DNA of 55,616 nucleotides, taken from positions 1-55,616 of the forward strand of contig NZ_LRTR01000315.1 of NCBI RefSeq assembly GCF_001550375.1, given 5' to 3'. This stretch comes from Streptomyces europaeiscabiei (GTDB taxonomy: Bacteria; Actinomycetota; Actinomycetes; Streptomycetales; Streptomycetaceae). The translations under genes were made by a program, and so were the position numbers. Below are positions 26,059 to 33,878 of this stretch, piece by piece (position 1 is the first letter of the stretch; each line of letters begins with the position of its first letter). Under the pieces are notes generated by a model that saw nothing but the letters and a program-made list of their open reading frames with translations, had not been told where the DNA came from and did not search any database.

Positions 26059-26691
26059 GTGGTGCTGGTGGACGGCGAGGTCGTCCTCCGACCCATAAAG
26101 ATGCGTGACCAGCGCGTCTGGCGCGAGGTCAACCGCCGCAACCGGGACTGGCTGCGGCCCTGGGAGGCGACCATTCCGCCACCCACGCCCAGCGGGCCCG
26201 TCGCACACCGGCCGACGTACCGTCAGATGGTCCGCCATCTGCGGGCGGAGGCGAACGCGGGCCGGATGCTGCCGTTCGTGATCGAGCACCAGGGGCGGCT
26301 GGTCGGGCAGTTGACCGTCGCCGGGATCACCTGGGGCTCCATGTGCTCCGGCCACGTCGGCTACTGGGTCGACGAGTCGGTCGCCGGGCGCGGGGTGATG
26401 CCGACGGCGGTCGCGCTCGTGGTGGACCACTGCTTCCGGACCGTCGGACTGCACCGCGTCGAGGTCTGCATTCGCCCCGAGAATCGGCCCAGCCGACGGG
26501 TTGTGGAGAAACTCGGATTCCGCGAGGAAGGCCTTCGTCCACGATATCTTCACATCGACGGAGCCTGGCGCGACCATCTCGTCTTCGCGCTCACCGCCGA
26601 AGAGGTCCCCGAAGGGCTGCTCGGCCGCTGGCAGCGGGAACGGGCGCGGAACGCGGGCTCCGACGTGGGCAAGCCCGGACAGCCCCAATAA
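26059..26691 (+). CDS. rimJ: GNAT N-acetyltransferase, RimJ/RimL type
   Basis: 210 residues from the GTG at 26059; a CTG at 26038 abutting the mogA stop is an alternative (LNSPSWP). One GNAT fold (about 10-185): acetyl-CoA loop region YWVDESVAGRGVMPTAVALV, then RVEVCIRPENRPSRRVVEKLGF, the RimJ-type C-terminal signature. RimJ acetylates ribosomal protein N-termini; in actinobacteria this gene sits between glp and glpR/sepX and the target is not known to me. The gap from mogA is only 17 bp, so same operon. Confidence 0.85.
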   Translation: MVLVDGEVVLRPIKMRDQRVWREVNRRNRDWLRPWEATIPPPTPSGPVAHRPTYRQMVRHLRAEANAGRMLPFVIEHQGRLVGQLTVAGITWGSMCSGHVGYWVDESVAGRGVMPTAVALVVDHCFRTVGLHRVEVCIRPENRPSRRVVEKLGFREEGLRPRYLHIDGAWRDHLVFALTAEEVPEGLLGRWQRERARNAGSDVGKPGQPQ

Positions 26692-26902
26692 ATGAAATGA
26701 GTGTTCGAAAAGCATGTCCGGGTGATGACCGGGTGGCGATCGGCTTGAACGAGTTGAGGCGTTCTCGGCACGTTAATTTCGCGCTCTCGGTGGCCTGCTG
26801 ATCGGATCGGTCACAAAAAAAGCTCGAAATATCAGCCGGATCGTGCGACACACCGGCCCAATTGGCGGATGGCCTCACGCAAACCCCTCTACCGTGTGAG
26901 GC
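26692..26902. other. AT-rich promoter region of sepX
   Basis: About 210 bp with no gene and clearly lower GC (AATAAATGAAATGAGTG; CACAAAAAAAGCTCGAAATA). It separates sepX from the upstream run and probably carries its promoter. One WhiA-like GACAC pentamer is at 26847-26851; a pentamer is weak evidence. Confidence 0.5.
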
Positions 26903-28279
26903 GTGAGCAGCAGCGGCCTCATCTACGCAGTCATCGTCGGGGCCTGGGCCGCCTACTTGGTGCCGATGTGGCTCCGTAGGCAGGACGAGCTGAACGAAGC
27001 CCGTCCGACGGAACGCTTCAGCACCGCCATCCGGCTGCTTTCCGGCCGGGCGGGGATGGAGCGCCGATACGCCAAGGACCTGCGGGCGCGCTCCACCGAA
27101 GAGGGGGAGCCCAGCGCCGAACCGGGCGGCGTCACCGACTCGGTGGACGTCCGGGCCTTCGCCATGCCCCCGCACCGGGAGCACACGAGGGCACAACTGC
27201 CGGCGGAGCGGGGTGAGTCACCGCAGCAGGGCCAGCAGCAGGGTCAGCAGCAGGGCCGGCAGGCGCAACAGCCGGGGAAGCCGGCGGCGCAGGCGAAGCC
27301 GGTGCCCCAGCAGGGTGGTGCGCCGCCGGCCAAACAGGCGAGTGCGCCGTCCGTCAAGCAGGGTGCGCCGTCCGCCAAGCAGAGTGCGGCCCAAGTCCCC
27401 GCTCCCGCGCGTGCGAAGCGTCCGGGCAACCAGGCGACAGGCGCACGCCGGGGCGACTCGGCGGAGGCCAAGGCGCGTGCCCAGCGCTTGAAGGTGCTCG
27501 CGCGCCGACGGCGTACGACGGTGATGCTCTTCTTCGCCTTCACGCTGGGTACGGTCGTCGCGGCGGTCGGTGGACTCGCCTTCCTGTGGGCGCCTGCCGT
27601 ACCGGCGGTGCTGCTGAGCACGTACATCGCGCATCTGCGCCGCCAGGAACTGAAGCGGTTCGCGTACACGATGGACCGGCGGCAGGCCGAGGTGGCGGCG
27701 CAGCGACTGCGGGAGCGGCAGCCCCAGCGGCGGCGCCCGATGCCGGATCCGGTGGACACCGACGAGCCGGAGGACGGACCGGAGAACGAGGAGAACCGGG
27801 CCGAGCTGGCCGGGCTCGCGGCCGACCGCCGCGCCCTCGTCGAGCAGACCGACCACGCCGAGTGGGTCGACCAGCAGCGTGAGCGCCAGCGGCGGCCCGG
27901 CCAGGGCGACAGCTGGGACCCGGTCCCCGTGCCGCTGCCGACGTACGTCACCGCGCCGGTCGCTCCCCGGGCCACGTCCGGGGTCGACCTCGGAGCACCG
28001 GACGCGTGGAGTTCCGCGCGCTCCAGTGCGGCCGACCCGCACGGCTCGTCGGGCGCTCCGTCGAACTCCGCGCACGCCTCCGGGCGTGAGTCGGAGAGGG
28101 AGCGTGGTGGCGGGGAGCGGGCTGAGGACGCCGACGCGGACGACGCGGGTGACGCTCCCGACGGCGACCGTTCCGACGCCCGCCGGGCCGCGTCCGCACG
28201 TCGCTCCCGCGAGCGGGGGCGTACGCCGCTCTTCGACCAGTACGAGGACGGCGACCGCCCCCGCGCGGCCAACGAGTGA
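26903..28279 (+). CDS. sepX: Divisome membrane protein SepX / gephyrin receptor GlpR
   Basis: 458 residues from the GTG at 26903. An N-terminal helix (about 4-22, LIYAVIVGAWAAYLVPMWL) is followed by RRQDELNEARPTERFSTAIRLLSGR, the most conserved stretch I recall for this family. Then comes a Gln/Ala/Lys/Pro-rich disordered region (about 95-190), two close membrane helices (about 208-248, FFAFTLGTVVAAVGGLAFLW then AVPAVLLSTYIAHL) and a long acidic/basic disordered C-terminus. In S. venezuelae SepX is needed for hyphal septation; in Corynebacterium the orthologue GlpR is the receptor for Glp. The linked glp gene makes this assignment strong. Confidence 0.85.
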   Translation: MSSSGLIYAVIVGAWAAYLVPMWLRRQDELNEARPTERFSTAIRLLSGRAGMERRYAKDLRARSTEEGEPSAEPGGVTDSVDVRAFAMPPHREHTRAQLPAERGESPQQGQQQGQQQGRQAQQPGKPAAQAKPVPQQGGAPPAKQASAPSVKQGAPSAKQSAAQVPAPARAKRPGNQATGARRGDSAEAKARAQRLKVLARRRRTTVMLFFAFTLGTVVAAVGGLAFLWAPAVPAVLLSTYIAHLRRQELKRFAYTMDRRQAEVAAQRLRERQPQRRRPMPDPVDTDEPEDGPENEENRAELAGLAADRRALVEQTDHAEWVDQQRERQRRPGQGDSWDPVPVPLPTYVTAPVAPRATSGVDLGAPDAWSSARSSAADPHGSSGAPSNSAHASGRESERERGGGERAEDADADDAGDAPDGDRSDARRAASARRSRERGRTPLFDQYEDGDRPRAANE

Positions 28280-28404
28280 CTCTCGCGGCCGCGGATCTCC
28301 CACTCCGCTGACCAGCCACGAGCCGGCCGTAGGCCGCTCTCCGGCCCCTCGGATACGGATTTCCGAGCACCGCGATCGGGATGCTAGAGTTTCACTCGTT
28401 GCAA

Positions 28405-28478
28405 GGGCCTGTGGCGCAGTCTGGTAGCGCACCTCGTTCGCATCGAGGGGGTCTGGGGTTCAAATCCCCACAGGTCCA
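28405..28478 (+). tRNA. tRNA-Ala (anticodon CGC)
   Basis: 74-nt cloverleaf. The acceptor stem GGGCCTG / CAGGTCC carries the alanine identity pair G3-U70. D stem GCGC/GCGC, anticodon stem CCTCG/CGAGG with loop TTCGCAT (anticodon CGC, codon GCG), T stem TGGGG/CCCCA with loop TTCAAAT, discriminator A. CCA is not encoded. A possible -10 (TAGAGT, 28385-28390) lies 14 bp upstream. Confidence 0.95.
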
Positions 28479-28485
28479 CGCAGCT

Positions 28486-28521
28486 CAGAGCCCCCAGTGG
28501 TGATCACCACTGGGGGCTCTG
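28486..28521. terminator. Perfect palindromic terminator after tRNA-Ala
   Basis: 36-nt perfect palindrome centred on TGATCA: CAGAGCCCCCAGTGGTGA and its complement. It starts 8 bp after the tRNA and also faces the end of the convergent gene at 28546. Confidence 0.9.
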
Positions 28522-28545
28522 ACGTGTTGTCAGGACGATGTTCTG

Positions 28546-28983
28546 TCAGGACGGATCGCCGGCGCCTGTCGCCCGCTCCGTGACCGTGACCGTGATCGCG
28601 TCGAAGTACGGCCAGCCATCCACCTCGACCGTCCGGGCGGACGGGTGGAGGTCCAGGTTCGGGGCGGCGGCGTCCAGGAGGCGGCGGACCGTGCCGGGCT
28701 CGTGGAGGTTGAGATAGGTGTGGTCGGACCGGCGGACCAGGGCGCCGGAGTCGAAGTAGCAGTTCGAGACGGTGCGGTCCTCGGACGGGCCGAAGAGCAG
28801 GACCAGCCGGCGGCGCCGGGGGTCCTCCGGGTAGAGGGACAGCTTGAGACGGCAGTGGTCGCGGGCCACGCGCTGGGGGTCCCTCTCGCTCGCGCGAAGT
28901 CGTGCGTGGGGGAGTTGGCGGACGGTCCAGTGCCAGGTGGTGTCGCCCACGACGAGACGGCGTAGACGGTTGTTCTTCGTCAC
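28546..28983 (-). CDS. Conserved hypothetical protein
   Basis: 145 residues from the GTG at 28983 (VTKNNRLRRLVVGDTTWHW); a GTG at 29019 would add 12. Soluble, mixed alpha/beta by composition, with words LVLLFGPSEDRTVSNCYFDSGALVRR, VRRLLDAAAPNLDLHP and VDGWPYFDAITVTV. I do not recognise the family. Typical GC and codon use. It converges on the tRNA-Ala terminator. Confidence 0.7.
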   Translation of the reverse strand: MTKNNRLRRLVVGDTTWHWTVRQLPHARLRASERDPQRVARDHCRLKLSLYPEDPRRRRLVLLFGPSEDRTVSNCYFDSGALVRRSDHTYLNLHEPGTVRRLLDAAAPNLDLHPSARTVEVDGWPYFDAITVTVTERATGAGDPS

Positions 28984-29066
28984 CGGGACACCGTAGGCGG
29001 CCAACGCCGTCGCGGGCACCGGGATTTACGTGCCTCGTGCCCCGGGGTGCGGGGTGCGGGGTGCGG

Positions 29067-29543
29067 TCAGAGGGGCTTCGCGAAGCACAGGCTCAGTTCG
29101 TGGAAGCGGTAGTAGCCGAACTTCGCGCAGGGCGCGTAGCCGCTGGAGGTGTAGAGGGCCACGGCCTCGGGCTGCTTGGCGCCGGTTTCGAGGACCATGC
29201 GGGTGCGGCCGCCGGCGCGGGCGTCGGACTCCAGTTCGGCGAGTATGCGGCGGGCCAGGCCCAGGCCGCGGGCCTCGGGTGTGACGTACATCCGCTTGAT
29301 CTCGGCGTCCCCGTCCTGGTAGTCCTCGTCGTTGGCGTCCTGGGTGCGCCAGCCGCCCGTGGCCAGGGGTCTGCCGTGTTCGTCGTAGGCGATCAGGTAC
29401 AGCCCCGCCGGCGGTACGAAGTGCGCCGGGTCCATGTGCGTGGCGTCGCCGTCGTCGCCGTAGCGGACGCTGTATTCGGCCTGGACCTCGTCGTTCAGCT
29501 TGACGGCGTCGGGGTGGTCGAAGGCTACGCGACGGATAATCAT
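29067..29543 (-). CDS. GNAT family N-acetyltransferase
   Basis: 158 residues from the ATG at 29543 (MIIRRVAFDHPDAVKLNDEV); another ATG at 29552 is possible. Single GNAT domain with acetyl-CoA-binding signature MYVTPEARGLGLARRILAELE at about 90-110 and the C-terminal YTSSGYAPCAKFGYY. Target unknown. The same frame is open far upstream, antisense to the exonuclease gene, which is an artefact of GC content. Confidence 0.85.
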   Translation of the reverse strand: MIIRRVAFDHPDAVKLNDEVQAEYSVRYGDDGDATHMDPAHFVPPAGLYLIAYDEHGRPLATGGWRTQDANDEDYQDGDAEIKRMYVTPEARGLGLARRILAELESDARAGGRTRMVLETGAKQPEAVALYTSSGYAPCAKFGYYRFHELSLCFAKPL

Positions 29544-29687
29544 GCTGCGCATCGTACATCTATGCAGGGTCGGCGCCCAAGGTGTACCCGGCCGGTGTGC
29601 CCGGCCGGGTAGCCCGTCCAGTGAGCCCATCCGGTGTGATCTTCGTCGGAATCTGGACTCCGTCCAAGGTGCGGGTATCGTGCCGGG

Positions 29688-30491
29688 GTGCTGACTGTGA
29701 CCTCTGTGAATGTGAACGGGCTGCGGGCCGCCGCGAAGAAGGGCTTCGTGGAGTGGCTCGCCGGGACCTCGGCGGACGTGGTGTGCCTGCAGGAGGTGCG
29801 GGCCGAGCCGGAGCAACTGCCGGAGGGGGTGCGACAGCCCGAGGAGTGGCACGTCGTGCACGCCCCGGCCGCCGCCAAGGGGCGCGCGGGAGTGTCGCTC
29901 TACAGCCGGCGCGAGCCCGACCGGGTCCAGGTCGGCTTCGGGTCGGCCGAGTTCGACGGGAGCGGGCGGTACGTCGAGGCCGACCTCCCCGGCGTCACCG
30001 TCGCCAGTCTCTACCTTCCCTCCGGCGAGGTCGGGACCGAGCGGCAGGACGAGAAGGTCCGGTTCATGGGGGAGTTCCTCGTCTACCTGAAGGAGCTCCG
30101 GGAGCGGGCCGCCGCCGACGGGCGCGAGGTCGTGGTCTGCGGCGACTGGAACATCGCCCACGAGCAGGCCGACCTCAAGAACTGGCGGGCCAACCAGAAG
30201 AACTCCGGGTTCCTGCCGGAGGAGCGGGCCTGGCTCGGGCAGGTCTTCGACGAGGGCGACGGGGCGTACGTCGACGTCCTGCGCGCCCTGCATCCCGATG
30301 TCGAGGGGCCCTACACCTGGTGGTCGTACCGGGGGCGGGCTTTCGACAACGACTCGGGATGGAGGATCGACTATCAGGTGGCCACGGCCGGACTCGCCGC
30401 CAAGGCGGTGAAGGGGTTCGTGGAGCGGGCCGCGACACATGCCGAGCGGTGGTCGGACCATGCGCCGGTGACGGCGGTCTACGACCTCTGA
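29688..30491 (+). CDS. xthA: Exodeoxyribonuclease III (AP endonuclease)
   Basis: 267-residue Mg-dependent enzyme of base excision repair that cuts abasic sites and removes 3' blocks. All family motifs are present: SVNVNGLRAA, CLQEVRAE (Glu metal ligand), CGDWNIAHEQADLKNW, FDNDSGWRIDYQV and the end WSDHAPV with the catalytic Asp-His. GTG start at 29688. Stands alone, convergent with a MerR gene. Confidence 0.93.
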   Translation: MLTVTSVNVNGLRAAAKKGFVEWLAGTSADVVCLQEVRAEPEQLPEGVRQPEEWHVVHAPAAAKGRAGVSLYSRREPDRVQVGFGSAEFDGSGRYVEADLPGVTVASLYLPSGEVGTERQDEKVRFMGEFLVYLKELRERAAADGREVVVCGDWNIAHEQADLKNWRANQKNSGFLPEERAWLGQVFDEGDGAYVDVLRALHPDVEGPYTWWSYRGRAFDNDSGWRIDYQVATAGLAAKAVKGFVERAATHAERWSDHAPVTAVYDL

Positions 30492-30525
30492 TGGCGCCGG
30501 GGCCGACCGTCGGGGCCGATTCCGG

Positions 30526-31203
30526 CTACGGCCCCTGATCGCCCGCTTCGGTCTGCCGCAACCGCCGGTCCAGCGCCAGTGACAGTTCCGCCTCCGCCAC
30601 GCTCTTCGCCAGGGGGCGCAGCCGGTGGAGGTCTTCGGGGGTGCGGCCCGGCTGCGTGAGGACGAGGTCGGTGAAGAGGACGGCGAGGGCCTCGGCGTGT
30701 TCGCGTACGCGGCGGCCGACGGCGAGGACGTCGGCAAGGGGTACGCCGTCGCGGACCAGGGCGGCCGAGACGTCGAGGAGACGGCGGCTGATGTGGACGA
30801 TCTCGCCGCCGTCGGTGGCGAGGTAGCCGAGGTCGAGGGCGGCGGCGAGGTTCTCCGGGGTCGCCTGGTCGCCGAAGTGGTCGGCGAGTTCCTCGGGGGA
30901 CAGACGGACCGGGACCTCCTCGGTGGGGTCCCCGAGGCCCAGCAGTTCACCCACGTCGCGGCCCTGGTCGAAGGCCTCCGCCAGCTCGGCTATGCCGCTG
31001 AGCGTGTGACCGCGTTCCAGCAGCGCCGAGATCGTGCGCAGCCGGGCCAGGTGCGTGTCGTCGTACCAGGCGATACGGCCCTCGCGGCGGGGCGGCGGGA
31101 TCAGTTTGCGCTCCCGGTAGAAGCGCAGGGTGCGTACGGTGATGCCGGCCTCTCCGGCCAGTTCCTCCATGCGGTACTCGCGTCGCTCGCCGTCTTCTGC
31201 CAC
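30526..31203 (-). CDS. MerR-family transcriptional regulator
   Basis: 225 residues, GTG start at 31203. MerR HTH at about 11-80 (YRMEELAGEAGITVRTLRFY, RERKLIPPPRREGRIAWY), then a coiled-coil dimer helix and a 130-residue effector domain without the cysteines of metal sensors, so a small organic ligand is more likely. It is divergent from the monooxygenase operon with 156 bp between; autoregulation plus control of that operon is expected. MerR proteins usually activate from between -35 and -10. Confidence 0.88.
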   Translation of the reverse strand: MAEDGERREYRMEELAGEAGITVRTLRFYRERKLIPPPRREGRIAWYDDTHLARLRTISALLERGHTLSGIAELAEAFDQGRDVGELLGLGDPTEEVPVRLSPEELADHFGDQATPENLAAALDLGYLATDGGEIVHISRRLLDVSAALVRDGVPLADVLAVGRRVREHAEALAVLFTDLVLTQPGRTPEDLHRLRPLAKSVAEAELSLALDRRLRQTEAGDQGP

Positions 31204-31286
31204 GCGCGCAGCCTATGTCGTACCGCTGGTAACTCCAGAGTGCCGGACCCCTACCCATCGGTACGGTCCTGCCCTACGCTCCCACT

Positions 31287-31306
31287 GCGCCAGTGATTAC
31301 TGGCGC
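31287..31306. promoter_or_regulatory. Perfect palindrome in the MerR/monooxygenase promoter region
   Basis: GCGCCAGTGATTACTGGCGC: 8-bp arms around GATT, an AT-rich centre in GC-rich DNA. It is 53 bp before the monooxygenase ATG and 83 bp before the MerR start. Likely operator for the MerR protein or another regulator; a 20-bp centre-symmetric site matches MerR dimers. Confidence 0.6.
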
Positions 31307-31359
31307 GGACATGGGGTGCGAACGCGGTGTGCGCACGCGTTGAGGCGTGGAGGTACCGG

Positions 31360-32934
31360 ATGGCCGAGCAGGATCAGGGGCGGCGGGATCAGGGGCCGCA
31401 TGTGCGGGTGGCGGTGGTCGGGTCCGGGTTCGGCGGGCTCGGGGCGGCCGTGCGGCTGCGGCGCGAGGGGATCACCGACTTCGTCGTCCTGGAGCGGGCC
31501 GGTTCCGTCGGCGGCACCTGGCGGGACAACGACTACCCGGGGTGCGCCTGTGACGTGCCGTCCCATCTGTACTCGTTCTCGTTCGCGACCGACTACGAGT
31601 GGCCGCGCGCCTTCTCCGGGCAGGAACACATCCGGGCCTATCTGGAGCGTGTGACGGATGTCTTCGGGCTGCGGCCCCATATTCGCTTCGACTCCGAGGT
31701 GCTGAGAATGGCCTGGGACGGGGAGCGGCTGTGCTGGGACATCGAGACCAGCAGCGGGCCGCTGTCCGCCGACTTCGTCGTCTCCGCGACCGGGCCGCTC
31801 TCCGATCCGAGGATCCCGACCGAGGCCGAGCTGCCGGGGCTCGGCTCCTTCCCCGGCAAGGTCTTCCACTCCGCCCGCTGGGACCACGGCTACGACCTGC
31901 GCGGCAAGCGGGTCGCGATGATCGGTACGGGGGCCTCCGCGGCCCAGATCGTGCCGGCGATCGCGCCCGAGGTCGGCCGGCTGACCCTCTTCCAGCGGAC
32001 CCCGCCGTGGGTGCTGCCCCGGGTCGACCGCGGCATCGGCGGCGTCGAGCGGTGGCTGCACCGGCAGCTGCCGTTCACCGCGCAGGCCCGGCGCGGACTG
32101 CTGTGGGGCGTCCGGGAGTTGCAGGTGCAGGCCTTCACCAAGCGCCCCAAGGTGCTGGGCCTGGTGGAGCAGGTGGCGAGGCGGAACCTGGCCCGGACCG
32201 TCAAGGACCCGGAGCTGCGCGCCCGGCTCACCCCCGACTACCGCATCGGCTGCAAGCGCATCCTGCTGTCCAACACCTACTATCCGGCGCTCACCCGGCC
32301 GAACGTCGACGTGGTCGCCGCCGGGCTGGCCAAGGTCGACGGCTCCACGCTCGTCGCCGCCGACGGGTCCGCCGCCGAGGTCGACGCGATCGTCTTCGGC
32401 ACCGGGTTCCACGTCACCGACATGCCCATCGCCGACCGGGTGGTGGGCGCCGACGGCCGCACCCTCGCCGAGGCCTGGTCGGACAGCGGGATGCAGGCGC
32501 TGCGCGGGGCGTCGGCCGCCGGGTTCCCGAACTGGATGACGATCATCGGGCCCAACACGGGCCTCGGGAACTCCAGCATGATTCTGATGATCGAGTCCCA
32601 GCTCAACTACATGGCGGACTTCGTACGGCAGTTGGACGTGCTGGGCGGCCGGGTCGCCCTCGACGCCCGGCCCGCCGCCGTGGCGGCCTGGAACCAGCGG
32701 GTCCACAAGCGCATGGAGCGCACGGTCTGGAACACCGGCGGCTGCACCAGCTGGTACCTCGACGCCAACGGCCGCAACACGACCGTCTGGCCGGGCACGA
32801 CGACCGAGTTCCGGGGCGCGACCCGGCGGGTCGATCTGAGCGAGTACGCGGTGCTGCGGGCGGCTCGGCCGGGTACGGAGAACGAGGAGACGGCCGGCAA
32901 GGCCGACACAGCGAAGGTGGAGGCCGGAGCGTGA
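31360..32934 (+). CDS. Type I Baeyer-Villiger / flavin monooxygenase
   Basis: 524 residues from the ATG at 31360 (TGGAGG upstream). FAD-binding GSGFGGLGAA is at about 20-30 and the NADPH-binding GTGASA near 190. Between them FPGKVFHSARWD fits the Baeyer-Villiger fingerprint FxGxxxHxxxW(P/D) exactly. The enzyme would insert oxygen next to a ketone, giving an ester or lactone. The stop overlaps the next gene (GTGA). The order monooxygenase-hydrolase-SDR resembles mymA-lipR-sadH of mycobacteria. A role on a ketone or fatty or terpenoid substrate is inference. Confidence 0.92.
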   Translation: MAEQDQGRRDQGPHVRVAVVGSGFGGLGAAVRLRREGITDFVVLERAGSVGGTWRDNDYPGCACDVPSHLYSFSFATDYEWPRAFSGQEHIRAYLERVTDVFGLRPHIRFDSEVLRMAWDGERLCWDIETSSGPLSADFVVSATGPLSDPRIPTEAELPGLGSFPGKVFHSARWDHGYDLRGKRVAMIGTGASAAQIVPAIAPEVGRLTLFQRTPPWVLPRVDRGIGGVERWLHRQLPFTAQARRGLLWGVRELQVQAFTKRPKVLGLVEQVARRNLARTVKDPELRARLTPDYRIGCKRILLSNTYYPALTRPNVDVVAAGLAKVDGSTLVAADGSAAEVDAIVFGTGFHVTDMPIADRVVGADGRTLAEAWSDSGMQALRGASAAGFPNWMTIIGPNTGLGNSSMILMIESQLNYMADFVRQLDVLGGRVALDARPAAVAAWNQRVHKRMERTVWNTGGCTSWYLDANGRNTTVWPGTTTEFRGATRRVDLSEYAVLRAARPGTENEETAGKADTAKVEAGA

Positions 32935-33878
32935 CCCGACTGACCCATGTGAAGCACGGACCCTACGCGCCGCCCGTCGCCGTGAGGGAGTTGGCGGCCG
33001 TGTCCGCCGACGGGGCGCGGCTGCACGTCGAGGTGCATGGACCGGAGGGCGCACCCGCGGTGGTGCTGGTGCACGGCTGGACGTGTTCGACGGCGTACTG
33101 GGCGGTGCAGGTCCGGGACCTCGCCGTCGACCACCGGGTCGTCGTCTACGACCAGCGCGGCCACGGCCGCAGCCCCGCCTCCGCCGTGTGCAGCGCGGAC
33201 GCCCTCGCCGACGATCTGGAGGCGGTGCTCGCGGCGACGCTCGCGCCGGGCGAGAAGGCGGTGCTGGCCGGGCACTCCATGGGCGGGATGACGCTGATGG
33301 CGGCCGCCGGACGGCCGGGGTTCCGGGAGCACGCGGCGGCGGTCCTGCTGTGCAGCACGGGCAGTTCGAAGCTGGTCGCCGAGTCGCTGGTCGTGCCCAT
33401 GCGGCCGGGGCGCGTGCGTACCTGGCTCACCCGGCAGGTCCTCGGCTCGCGGGCGCCGCTCGGGCCGGTCACGCCGGTCGCCCGGCGGATCCTCAAGTAC
33501 GCGACGATGGGCCCCGGTTCGTCGCCGGTGATGGTCGAGGCGTGCGCACGGATCGTGCACGCGTGTCCGGCCAGGGTGCGGCACGCCTGGTCGCACGTCC
33601 TCGCCTCGCTGGATCTCGACCACGGCATACAGGAGTTGACGGTGCCGACGGCCGTCGTCGTGGGGACGGCGGACCGGATGACCCCGCCCGTGCACGCGCG
33701 GGCGCTGGCCGCCGCGCTGCCCGACTGCGTGGGCGTGAGTGAGCTGACCGGGGTCGGACACATGGCGCCGGTGGAGGCACCGGAAGCGGTCACCGCCCGG
33801 ATACGCGAGCTCGTGGCGACGTACGCGACGAAGTGTGCGACGACCGAGCGGGACGAGTTGGAGGAGGCGGGCGCATGA
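32931..33878 (+). CDS. Alpha/beta hydrolase (esterase-like)
   Basis: 315 residues from a GTG overlapping the monooxygenase stop by 4 bp. Alpha/beta fold: oxyanion word VLVHGWTC (about 45-52), nucleophile elbow GHSMGG, acid in VVGTADRMTPP, and catalytic His in GVGHMAP. The lid region (about 150-215) carries PMRPGRVRTWLTRQVLG. In this operon it would cleave the ester made by the monooxygenase. No signal peptide. Overlaps the SDR start by 4 bp. Confidence 0.9.
   Translation: MTRLTHVKHGPYAPPVAVRELAAVSADGARLHVEVHGPEGAPAVVLVHGWTCSTAYWAVQVRDLAVDHRVVVYDQRGHGRSPASAVCSADALADDLEAVLAATLAPGEKAVLAGHSMGGMTLMAAAGRPGFREHAAAVLLCSTGSSKLVAESLVVPMRPGRVRTWLTRQVLGSRAPLGPVTPVARRILKYATMGPGSSPVMVEACARIVHACPARVRHAWSHVLASLDLDHGIQELTVPTAVVVGTADRMTPPVHARALAAALPDCVGVSELTGVGHMAPVEAPEAVTARIRELVATYATKCATTERDELEEAGA

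Noticed and set aside
29067..30950. 627-codon minus-strand frame ending in the GNAT protein
   Set aside because: Only the last 158 codons form a GNAT domain; the rest is antisense to exonuclease III and lacks any fold.
31599..33878. 759-codon frame suggesting a fusion to the hydrolase
   Set aside because: The first 444 codons are out of frame inside the monooxygenase gene; the hydrolase starts at the GTG at 32931.
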